From positions 25,767,353 through 25,831,352 of the forward strand of contig CM067345.1 in NCBI GenBank assembly GCA_034190875.2: a DNA stretch of 64,000 nt, read 5' to 3'. Positions 12,521-22,000 of this stretch are shown piece by piece. Source of the DNA: Urechis unicinctus. Its lineage: Eukaryota; Annelida; Polychaeta; Xenopneusta; Urechidae. The notes beneath the pieces are model-generated. The model was not told the DNA's origin, made no database searches, and saw nothing but the letters and a program-made list of their open reading frames with translations. Made by a program: the position numbers and the translations under genes. Position 1 is the stretch's first letter. Each line of letters starts with the position of its first letter.

Positions 12521-13120
12521 AAGTATGATGTTACAAATGGGTGAAGTTATTTGCTTATTAAATGGAGCCGTTTTGTCGTATTTTGCACTTCAAAACGTTG
12601 TGCAATCATCGCATGCTCGCCCCATGAGCCCGTATCAGGGTCAACCTTGCCTTGACTCAACACGGCTGCGCACGCTCACAACCACCGCTGATCGTGCGTC
12701 GTCAAACAAAGTCGATTTTCGTTCATTTATCAATCTGGCACAGAATATCCATCTATATACGGGGATAATTCAAGTATAGTGGAACACTTGGGTCAAGTTT
12801 TTCTTATTGAATGGGCCGTTCGGTCGTATTTTAGACTTTAAAATGTTCGATTTTGTCATGCCCGCACCGGGAGAGCGTATAGCATGCCTTCACACGGCCG
12901 ACTCAAGATCGCTTACGCGACTGACCGCTTGGGGTCAAACAAAGTCGATTTTCGTTCATTTATCAATCTGGCACAGATAATCCATCTATATACGGGGATA
13001 ATTCAAGTATAGTGGAACACTTGGTTCAAGTTTATTTTCTTATTGAATGGGCCGTTCGGTCGTATTTTAGACTTTAAAATGTTCGATTTTGTCATGCCCG
13101 CACCGGGAGAGCGCATAGCT
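12521..13120 (+). repeat. Three-copy tandem repeat, about 240-bp unit
   Basis: Copies start at 12521, 12772 and 13005 (periods 251 and 233). Copies two and three are nearly identical: TTATTGAATGGGCCGTTCGG, GTCGTATTTTAGACTT, CATGCCCGCACCGGGAGAGC. Copy one is diverged. The joining segment with GTCGATTTTCGTTCATTTAT is also repeated (12710 and 12943). No ORF spans the copies. Confidence 0.85.
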
Positions 13121-13485
13121 TGGCTTATCAGTATTATGTCATTCGATTCTTGAACTTAATATGGTACCTGATTTATTTATTTGGGGTTGTAGATTCAAAA
13201 AATTATCCGTTACAGGTCAGTAACTTCAAAGGCAAAATGCCGCTTGCGCTGGCGCGTGGAATTCGGCAGTTAGGGTTCATAGAGTAGATGTTGAGCTGCC
13301 GACAGTTACTGCGACGGATGCGCGAGCTGCTCGTCACCAAGGGCACCACCCAGAATTAACACATCAAAGAGATTCTGTTAACCACATTTTGTGTCAGATT
13401 CGTTCACGGAGTACATGCCGAGTTTATCATGAGTTCGCCCCAGCCTCATATAAGCTGCGTAATGGCACACAAATATTCATAACCA

Positions 13486-13764
13486 TTGCGGTTAAACAAT
13501 TTGCATTTGAATCTCTCTCTGACAGAGTTAGTTAGAAACCCTGTAACAGAAGAAAGCCAACACATGTTGGTTGACAAGAGGATAAGGCATATTTTAGTGG
13601 ACACAGATGATGGCAAAAAGGAATGGGTAGCCAAGGTGGTGTCACAGGTACCAGGGTTCAGCGATTGGTTTAATATTGTATATGATGAGGATGATGCTGT
13701 GTACACATACCACCGTCTGGTTGAGGACATCTCTACAGGCGATCTTGAGATTTCGGTCACCTGA
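13486..13764 (+). CDS. Spindlin/Tudor-like domain ORF (92 aa), probably element-derived
   Basis: The frame encodes a segment with KRIRHILVDTDDGKKEWVAK, VVSQVPGFSDWFNIVYD and VYTYHRLVEDISTGDLEI. The pattern of a basic strand, K-W-x-x-K-V, V-P-G-x-x-D-W-F-N-I-x-Y-D and a closing D-I-x-x-G-D-L-E resembles one Spindlin/Tudor-type barrel as seen in many uncharacterised invertebrate transposon-linked proteins. The annotated start is not an ATG. A CTCTCTCTGACAG acceptor-like site just upstream (13516-13528) suggests the domain could be a terminal exon. No partner exon was identified, so it may be a fossil. Confidence 0.4.
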   Translation: MRLNNLHLNLSLTELVRNPVTEESQHMLVDKRIRHILVDTDDGKKEWVAKVVSQVPGFSDWFNIVYDEDDAVYTYHRLVEDISTGDLEISVT

Positions 13765-14526
13765 TGTTTTAGTTATGTTTGGTAATTTCATCGAGGTGTC
13801 TCAGTCTGGTTGCAATAGTATGAGCATTGTTTGGCAATTTCAGACAGGTGTCTGGTTGCAATAGTATTAGCATTGTTTGGCAATTACAGACAGGTATCAG
13901 GAAAAGTGAAAAGTGGCTGTCATCCTGTCAATTTTGGCCCAATTCAGATGTCAACAGTGGACATTCGGTTTGAAAAAAAAAACTACACTTAAAATGCCAT
14001 TTGAGAAACAACACCAACCTGACTAATTGATTTTAAAAATTCCATGAAATTGAAAAATCCTCAATAACTTTTTACTAATTGATTTAAAAAAATGAAATAT
14101 AGCTTATTAGAATCCTCTACATTGTACATTTCTTTGATTTAAAAAAATGGTATAGAATTTCACTATTTCACTATTATATTCAAAATATAAGACATGAAAA
14201 GTGTCTGTTATTCCTTACCATAGAATTCTGGCACAAAACCGAGCAATACCATGGAAATTGAAACCTCAATAACTTTTTTTCTAATTGTTTTAAAAAATGA
14301 AACATAGCTTATTAGAATCCTCATGAGTATACTATTTATATGTATAATTTCACTATGATATACATATAAGATTTGGAAAAAAATCACTGACATAGAAACC
14401 CCTACCCTGGGATATGAAAGTGACCAAGTAACATTTAGTTGATGAACACCTCAAAATACCCTTTTACCTATACTCTATGTGTATCACTGACACCCCTACC
14501 CTGGGATATATATATAGTTGATACCA

Positions 14527-14528
<2 letters not shown>

Positions 14529-14574
<46 letters not shown>
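14529..14574. repeat. (AT)n microsatellite
   Basis: An uninterrupted run of 23 AT units. Apparent IYIY reading frames through it are artefacts of the dinucleotide. Confidence 0.98.
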
Positions 14575-14576
<2 letters not shown>

Positions 14577-14579
14577 TTC

Positions 14580-15484
14580 GGTACTCGTCGAACCACTGAC
14601 ACGGTAGAAAATGAAATTGAAATGAAATGGTTTTCAAATTGATGCGAGCGATAATATAAGATTTATAATTTGATGCCGACAAATAGTGTGTTAACATAGA
14701 TAATGTTCGAAGACGACATACACTTGAATACACCGTGAATGATTGACTGCCAATTGGACAACCAATTACACATACATGCAACAAATACGCTAAAACCTTC
14801 TAATAAACATTCGCTTACCGGCATTTACCGCCATACTTGCAGGAGTTTATATCAATGTGTTGCAGTCGCAATAAGAACTGACTGTTGCGGCATTTGGGTG
14901 CAATTCGATGCCCAGTAAGGGGCAACCTCGGAAGACTCCCTTGGGCGCAACGAGGTGTTCAACAACAATAGTCAGCAGGCTGTTTATTTTGTTCGCAAAC
15001 ATAAAATAATCATTATTTTTGGGGTGCTTTATCAGTACTAAAATCGTGATCGACTAAGATACTTAACAATTGTAAATGAAACTACTTTCAAATATCTTTA
15101 AAAATGTATAATAATCAATATTCATCGTAAGTGACAGATTGATTTTGCAAGCATCCATATCTAATATTCAGGGACGGTCTCGAATATGTTGAACTAGTTA
15201 CATGAACGATCACATGTTAGCACAGATGATGCATAAAAGCTATTTGGTGGTGCATTAGCCTAGCTTAAAAATCTCACTGAGCTTATGTCTGCCTCACTAC
15301 AATAACTATCCAGCTAATCTATTATAGTATTTTACAGAACTTATGTGCCCTATTGATAATCTAGACCCTCTTCATCTTGGACAATATTTTCAGGCAGAAC
15401 ATCTTAAAATTGGACAGAGAAGATGCAGCATGGTTACTTATGGTTGTCTGTTTGGATTCAATAAAAGTTTCCTAACGATCGACC
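14580..15484. other. No recognisable feature
   Basis: AT-rich intergenic DNA. I see no ORF with family motifs, RNA gene or terminal repeat here. Confidence 0.6.
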
Positions 15485-15700
15485 CAGGGCGGGGGCAGTG
15501 TATGGAGGTAGTATACATGTTCCGCGTGACGGGGTATGTTTTTTTCGGCCTCTCGGATTGTACAACGGGTTTTGTTGGGCCACGAACTTGTATAACAGCG
15601 TATATTTTCCAGCTGCAATCAGTATGACAGGTTTTTTTGGGGCTTCGTTTTGTATGACGGGGTATGTTTTTTCTCTTCCCATCTGTCCAACGGGTTGAAT
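15485..15700 (+). repeat. Lineage repeat with internal GGGGTATGTTTTTT motif, copy 1
   Basis: Contains GGAGGTAGTATACATGT, TTTTTTCGGCCTC and CAACGGGTTTTGTTG in this order, also present at 16600-16760. Internally, the block TGTATGACGGGGTATGTTTT is repeated two to three times in diverged form. Frames through it are open by chance (GTT- and GGG-rich) and match no protein I recognise. Confidence 0.75.
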
Positions 15701-16296
15701 GATATATTTTGTTTCAATGTGTCGAAATTTCCCACCGATCGTTGATTATGCAAATGCAATGAATGAATCCCTATGTGACGCGCTGATAATCTATGGCATT
15801 CAATCAGGGAAAGGAGCTACATAACTATATTGGTTATAACTCCTTGATCAGGGGAACTGCAACATCTTTATTTTTAAACTCAATTTATATCAAAATGATG
15901 AGCGTATCATGACAATGCATCAAAACTAATGGATGACAAAACTCAATATGATTTGCTTTAGGAAAGCAGCAGCAAAACACATGTCCACAATCCGCAAGTG
16001 GGTTCAGGTCTTGTAGACCTGCAAATAATTACTTCAGTTGCTGCTGTATTGTTAAACTACAAGGAAGCTTTTGTAGGTCAAACGGAAATACTCGTTTATC
16101 AAAAGACGAGTTGGACAGAGTTGGTTGGACAGGCGCAAGTTACGAGTGGTTCATTAACAGACACGGGTTGGTTTCCTATCCTGATATTCTTCTTCCATTC
16201 GATTTAATCTATTCTCTATAAAACATGCTAATCTCAGACCGCGAGAAGAAGAGTAACGTGTAGACATCCATAGGCCTCTATGTCTGCAGTAGCCGC

Positions 16297-16337
16297 GCAC
16301 GACGGTAATATAAACAGATAAATAAATACCGTCGTGC
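16297..16337. repeat. Perfect 11-bp hairpin
   Basis: Arms GCACGACGGTA (16297-16307) and TACCGTCGTGC (16327-16337) are exactly complementary with a 19-nt loop. The AT-rich loop and CG-rich arms stand out from the surrounding sequence. Function unknown. Confidence 0.8.
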
Positions 16338-16599
16338 CTGAAAGCATGTGGGTCGTATGGCAATTTTTTTTATTTCGCGTGCCCGGGGCTTCCCACCAAG
16401 TTGTGTACTTACGTAAATATATATGTCGACAAATGAGATGAATATCCGCTGATCAGGACTATTTTGGTTATCCACTGTCTCATGATTATTTAGCAATTGT
16501 CAAATTGTCACAACTTTCGTTCACGGCAGCCCCAGGTTTGGAGATATGACGTCACATTACGCAGTTTCATTTTCACTCGCCATGTGGCTGCAGGTCCCG

Positions 16600-16760
16600 A
16601 GGGAGGGGGCACTTCAGTATATAGAGGTAGTATACATGTGTCGGGGTAGGTTTTTTCGGCCTCCCAACGGGTTTTGTTGACCTCATAATTGTAGGATGGG
16701 GTATGCTCTTGCCATTTTTACCTTGTATGACGGGTACAGGTTTTTGAGATCCTGGGGCAC
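16600..16760 (+). repeat. Lineage repeat, copy 2 (pairs with 15485-15700)
   Basis: Shares GAGGTAGTATACATGT, GGTTTTTTCGGCCTC and CAACGGGTTTTGTTG with copy one in the same orientation. It is more diverged and has shorter internal spacing. The two copies lie about 1.1 kb apart and could be remnants of one larger duplicated element. Confidence 0.7.
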
Positions 16761-17433
16761 ACCCCTACTCAGGACAAGGCCAAGTGCCCCCTCCAGACTG
16801 CGGGAATCAGTAAGTGTTATCTTTTTTTAAATGTCAATGTGATATCGTTGAATACATATCGCCCTTCAAAGTAGATATTTCCAAAAGATAATCATTGACA
16901 AAATGACACATATACTTAAATAATAAAATTTAGAAAGAAAAAGTTCGCTTGCGAAGAACCTTGTTTGCGCTTGCGTGCAGAAACCGATCTTTTCGTTCAA
17001 AATAAACATGAACTTTTCAGAATTTGTGTGGACGGATTAAATCGCCTTTGACGAAATCTCACACGTAAACTAACTCAACTTGTTAATAAACATTTATTTA
17101 TGTGAAAAATTATTCTTCATATGTACATTTGTGTAATTATTGTGTATAATTGGAACTCGTGTATCATTCACACGCATTCGGTTACGATCTTTGCACGATG
17201 TTAATAAACGTCGTGCACGGCTATGTCTGCAGTACCAAATGTGGTGGACTGGGTCCTCGGACTAGGGGATGTCGTTGGTTTCTTAAAAATATTTTTTTCT
17301 GAAATAAGACAATGCTTTAAACTTAGTTAGAGCATGAAAAGTCCAAATCTGCAAGTTCATCTTCTATCTTAAAGGATTAACTTGCTATAGATCGTTTGCG
17401 ACCGTCTGTGACGAAACCGATAAGCGCGCAGTG

Positions 17434-17445
17434 TGCGCATGCGCA
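17434..17445. promoter_or_regulatory. NRF-1-type palindrome
   Basis: TGCGCATGCGCA is a perfect match to the palindromic site bound by nuclear respiratory factor 1 in animals. It lies in a locally CpG-rich patch (17390-17540), about 310 bp upstream of the THAP-like remnant and 1.6 kb upstream of USP16/45. Whether it drives a transcript is unknown. Confidence 0.35.
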
Positions 17446-17755
17446 TACGCCTGGAGGCAAAAGAATGCGTATTGCATAGTTGTCAACTGTCAATGCGCTG
17501 CGCGTAGTGAACAAGCAGCTCCGAAACGCTTTGAAACCAGCCGGCTGGCGGCGGACATCTGGCCAAGTCGAAATCAAAGAGGCCCATGTATGCCGTTTTT
17601 GTCTTGGCTTTATGAATACCGATTTTAAATCCATTATTATGACCAATTCCTCTGCTGGCCCAAGAACTCTCTCTGCAAGTATTGTTGATCTCACTAGTCT
17701 TACAGAAAAGTTCACTTGTGTGTTGTTTATTTTTAACCGTGGGATTATTGTCAAC

Positions 17756-17851
17756 ATGCCCAGTAGCTGCAGTGTTATAGACTGTCAGGAGCTCAAAATT
17801 GAGGATTAGGCGATTAAGTTTTACCGAATTCCTGTGAATGAAGCAGAGAAC
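17756..17851 (+). pseudogene. THAP-type zinc finger remnant
   Basis: ATG at 17756 opens MPSSCSVIDCQ, then a stop at 17807-17809, and in the same frame AIKFYRIPVNEAEN before another stop. THAP domains start M-P-x-x-C-x-x-x-x-C and continue with F-[YH]-R-[FI]-P about 15 residues later; both landmarks are present here with correct order. The later C-x-x-H ligands and AVPTIF motif are missing. It is probably the leftover of a THAP gene or P-element-like transposase. Confidence 0.45.
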
Positions 17852-18206
17852 TAACTCAAATATTTCTGAATGAAACTAAAATATTTCTGAATGAAGTAAG
17901 GTAATAAATAAATTAACCCCCTTCCCCCCCCCCCCCAAACTCCAGGGGCCAGGCTATCAAGCAAAATGGTTAATTTTATGCCCTGATTGTTAAAGTGGGG
18001 CAATTTAACTTTTAACAGTAATATAGGCAGTACATTTAAAACAAAGAAAGTCTGTAAAAGGTATGAATTTTATTTATCTTCTTACTGATCAACAATTATC
18101 ACAAGGTCACCACTCTCCAAATCATGATCTGTCTTCAGTCTTCAGAAACTACAGTAAAACATTAAAAATAAATATAACTATGTAATACATTCGACAATAA
18201 CTGGAT

Positions 18207-18450
18207 CCGAAACAAATATGGCGATAAAAGGTGCAGCGTAAATGTTTGGGACATGTTTTCGATTAATTTGTACATTTAATGAAACTTTATGACGATCTTT
18301 AATTTTTAGTGAACACGGTAAGATGTTTAATGATAACCAGAAATGGCCTATCTTAGGAGTTGTTTCACTAAAAAAAAGTCAATAAGGTTTATCTTTGGTT
18401 GTCAACCACATTTGTACTTATCGCCTGACCTAACAGATAGTGAATGATAG
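18207..18450 (+). repeat. Interspersed repeat, copy 2 (pairs with 11838-12085)
   Basis: Same ordered blocks as copy one, including the TTTGGTTGTCAACCACATTT core at about 18390-18409, with several small insertions. It lies 600 bp upstream of the USP16/45 start codon. Confidence 0.75.
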
Positions 18451-18968
18451 TTTGGTATGGTTATCGGCAAAGTAACGTGCGTTATGATCCACACTCGGAT
18501 TCCACAATTTATTACACTGTTTCCATCCACTTGGCATGATGTAAGAAATATACATTTGACCCATTCATCCAGATAGAGGTCTGCATCTCTAGGCCTCGTG
18601 TGAGTAAGTAACAGTGTTGTGTTTGTTTGTCATGAATGAGCGTCTATTATATACGATAATTTATGCCTTTAGCAAATTATATTTACATTGGTTTTTCTTA
18701 TTTACGCCAGACAAGACCCTGTATTCATGTGCCCAGCTGGAAAGTATTACTTGAACACATACAGGGATATTTAAAGCAGCTGCAAGATGTGGAGCCTGCA
18801 CACCCATGAAACGTACATCATTTAGGGAACTCGCTCTCAAACTACTTCCATTATACCCAAATTATCCCACATTAACCACTTTCCTTAATTCTTTGTTACA
18901 GTGCAACATAACTCTTCTTGCCTTGAGGTAATGGTTAATTACCTTTGCTGTTCCCATATGATTGGGCT

Positions 18969-18981
18969 TGACCTTTGACCT
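18969..18981 (-). promoter_or_regulatory. DR1-like nuclear receptor half-site pair upstream of USP16/45
   Basis: TGACCTTTGACCT is two AGGTCA half-sites (reverse strand) spaced by one base, the layout bound by HNF4/RXR-type receptors. It is 71 bp upstream of the USP16/45 ATG and so may lie in the 5' UTR or core promoter. Motif match only. Confidence 0.25.
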
Positions 18982-19051
18982 AGGCGTTCTGTACGAGTAC
19001 CCTTCAATGCGTGTACTGGAATCCAAGCAGCCCGGTCCTCAAGTTTACGCA

Positions 19052-22000
19052 ATGGGGAAGAAAAAGCACAAGCTAAGGAAACAGAAAAGAGATGTGGAAA
19101 ATGGTGGCAGTGAATCATCGGATGACAGCAATGCCATTGCAGGTACAGTTTCTTGAGTGATTTATTTCTTTGCCTTTGTGTTCACAATGTAGCACCATTG
19201 CAATATTGCTTATAATCATGTTGATTGTTCTTGTCAAAACCTCACAGAATATTGTGTAAGTTGCATAAATAATTACTTAATTACATGCATAATAAATTAA
19301 TTTTTTGAGTTCTTGAAGTAAAACTTAATTGTTATGAGTGATTTTTCTTGGTTTGCTTGATTCAGGCAATAATTGCAAGCATATCAACAAGGGAGTGAAC
19401 ATCAACGCGCTCAGGAAAACCCTCAAGCAAATCAATCTTGGGAAATGCCAGGTGGGTTTTGCAGTGTATAGTGTACAACATGTTTTTTTACCAATTGGCA
19501 CAACAAAATACGAAGGTGTTATTGTTGTGTTTTAAGGAGTGTGCAGACAGTCCAGCCCAGAATGTTGCTGAGAAAGTGGAGGGAAGTATGGGTGCTGTGG
19601 GTGGATCAGACAGCAACCCAGAACCCACAACTGAAACCATGGCAGAAGCATCGCCTACTGTATGGCTGTGTCTGCAATGTGGACATCAGGTATGTAATAT
19701 TATTTCACCACCCTAAGTTCACCTTAAGTATCATAACACACTGTTCCAAAACAAAACATTTTGTTATCATCACCTATTTGACATTGTGACTTAGGCATGT
19801 TAGTTGATGCACATGTTTTCAGGGTTGTGGTCGTTACAGTGAGGGAACTCATGGATTAAAACACTACAGGACACCCCACTCTGCCCCTCATTCTTTGTCC
19901 ATGAATCCAGAGAATGCTTCTGTATGGTGGGTTTCTGTTTCTTTAATTTAGGCCAATGTCCACTCCAAATGTTGTATTATTTCTGGTAGAAGTATAGATG
20001 AGGATTGTAACTTCTGCAGGTGCTACACATGTGATGATGTGGTGGAGGTGAGTTCTAGCAAGAGGCTACAGGAATGTGTGGATTTGGTCAACAAGGCTGT
20101 CATTAGCGTAACACGAGCGGACATCCCCCAGTTCACTGGTACAATATTCATCGATTCCTAGTTTCTGATAATTTTAACTTCATTTTGAATTACAGATTAT
20201 TCAATATTGAATACAGCTTTACTTAAATAACAGTCTAAGATATGACCTTTGATGTTAGAGTAATTATTGCATTCCTTTTACATATCTATTGGTTAATTCA
20301 GGGAAGCGCACTGGGTCTCACAACAGCACGGGGGGCAGTGTTGCTGACGTAGAAACGACTCAACCCACTGTGAGTGACACGAAGAAGGAACTTAAACGTC
20401 CCCGGTCTGGAGCCGGATCTCAAGCATCACAGTCACTCACTGAGGCTCTCACCAAGGTCAGAGGTCTAAGCAACCTCGGAAACACCTGCTTCTTCAATGC
20501 AGTCATGCAGGTATGTTATGTTTTTTCTCCAAATCAAGGTGTTTTGGTTGTATTAGCTAAACTCAAAGGGTCTGGAGTTTGAGACGTGCCTCAATGCTGT
20601 CATTCTTCATCGTTCATCTTTCACCATTACTGAATCATGATGCTGAATGGTACCCACCCTGACCGTGCTCACCAGTATTGGCTTTCTGTTTACCCACATG
20701 TGTATATATAGAACCTGAGTCAGACTCAACTCTTAGAGACACAGCTGGAAGAATGTGCCAAGTCTGAACCCCTCCACCTGGCAAGTGTTTCAGTGAGGCT
20801 TGGTGATGGGGAGGAACAGGGAGGAAGTGAGGAGGCCAGTGGATCCTCATCCAGTAGCTCAGAAGATGAAGACGACAAAAAGACAATGCTGGTGAGACTA
20901 TGTTGTCAGTTTATCAACCCTATATTGTTAGATGCTACTGAAATAGCGATGGTAGGGGTGTTTCAGGATGGAGCGGTGATCTGATCAATTGAGTGATTAT
21001 TTACAAACATATGCCTTTTTTACCACATAGGTTGTACAGGGCTGGAAATTAACTAAAATGGCCACCCGTCATCAGAACAAAAACTGCTTCACTTTTTCAC
21101 AAATTCAACTTTTAATAATCGCAAATAGTCAGGCAGTCTTATTCTTAATGACTTACTAACTGTAAAGTATGGTATTAGTAATGTTATCAGGCCAGGGCTA
21201 CACACAAAATTAATATCGAGGGAAATCTAGCCTCGAGACCAAATAGTCGTCGAGTTAAATGCATAATGTTTCAGGATAGGTAAACCATCCCTGAGAACAA
21301 GTAACCAGCGATGTTGTGTTCTGTAGTAACAGAGTAACAGTCTGAGGACGATATGCTATTTGGTAAGAAATGACCACACACCCTGCTGCACTGCTAGTTG
21401 CAAAACAGAGCTGATATTTGCTACCTCTTAGAAAAAGACAATCGCGATACAGCTCATCGTTAATAGCAACAGGTTTTTGATCTGGTCTTTGAGTGATCAT
21501 GTTCGTATGCGACAGTTAAATGCAGTTCAAAACGCACTTCCATTATTTCATCCTCGGCCTGTGTGATAAATGAGAAACTAAGTCAGCTTTCTCTTCCTGC
21601 AAATTGTCGCCAAAGAACAAACAGGAAATACCAATTTTATTAACTTTACAAAGGTGCATGTGTGAGCAAGGGGGAACAGCGAGAGTAAAAGCGAGGTGCT
21701 AGGGGTGTTTGCTTGATTGAGGCTAGCGCCGTTGAGCATTTACGCGTTAACCTGGATTGATATGATTTGTTGCAATTGGACTTAACAAATTCATATACCA
21801 TGATCCTATCCCCCGAGTTCAATAAAGTCATCAAAGTATTAGTAATGAGCATGAGCGATATGGCTTCTAAATCAGGGCATCAGATCAAATTTCATGTTTC
21901 AAGTCTTTTAGAGTTAAAGAGCTGGTGGAGCAGTCTGTGTTCACAGTGAAAAGTTACCCGTCAGCCGGACATGTGATTGGGTTAGATCTACCCGTCCAGC

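Larger units (their letters stand above)
12089..14504. mobile_element. Possible 2.4-kb inverted-repeat element
   Basis: The left side reads CCCTGGGTAGGGGTGTCAG. The reverse complement of the right side (ending near 14504) reads CCCAGGGTAGGGGTGTCAG, one mismatch in 19 bases. A second partial copy of the right motif lies at about 14397-14411. Inside are a three-copy tandem repeat (12521-13120) and a Spindlin/Tudor-like ORF (13486-13764). No convincing target duplication is seen: TA lies left, ATATAT lies right beside an AT microsatellite. CTACCCTGGGTAG is itself palindromic, which weakens the case. Confidence 0.4.

Noticed and set aside
14393..14411. Right end of the 12-kb inverted-repeat element
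   Set aside because: It matches the left motif less well than the copy ending near 14504, so the latter was preferred.
19007..19051. Upstream in-frame ATG of USP16/45
   Set aside because: It would add 15 unconserved residues; MGKKK at 19052 fits the USP16 N-terminus.
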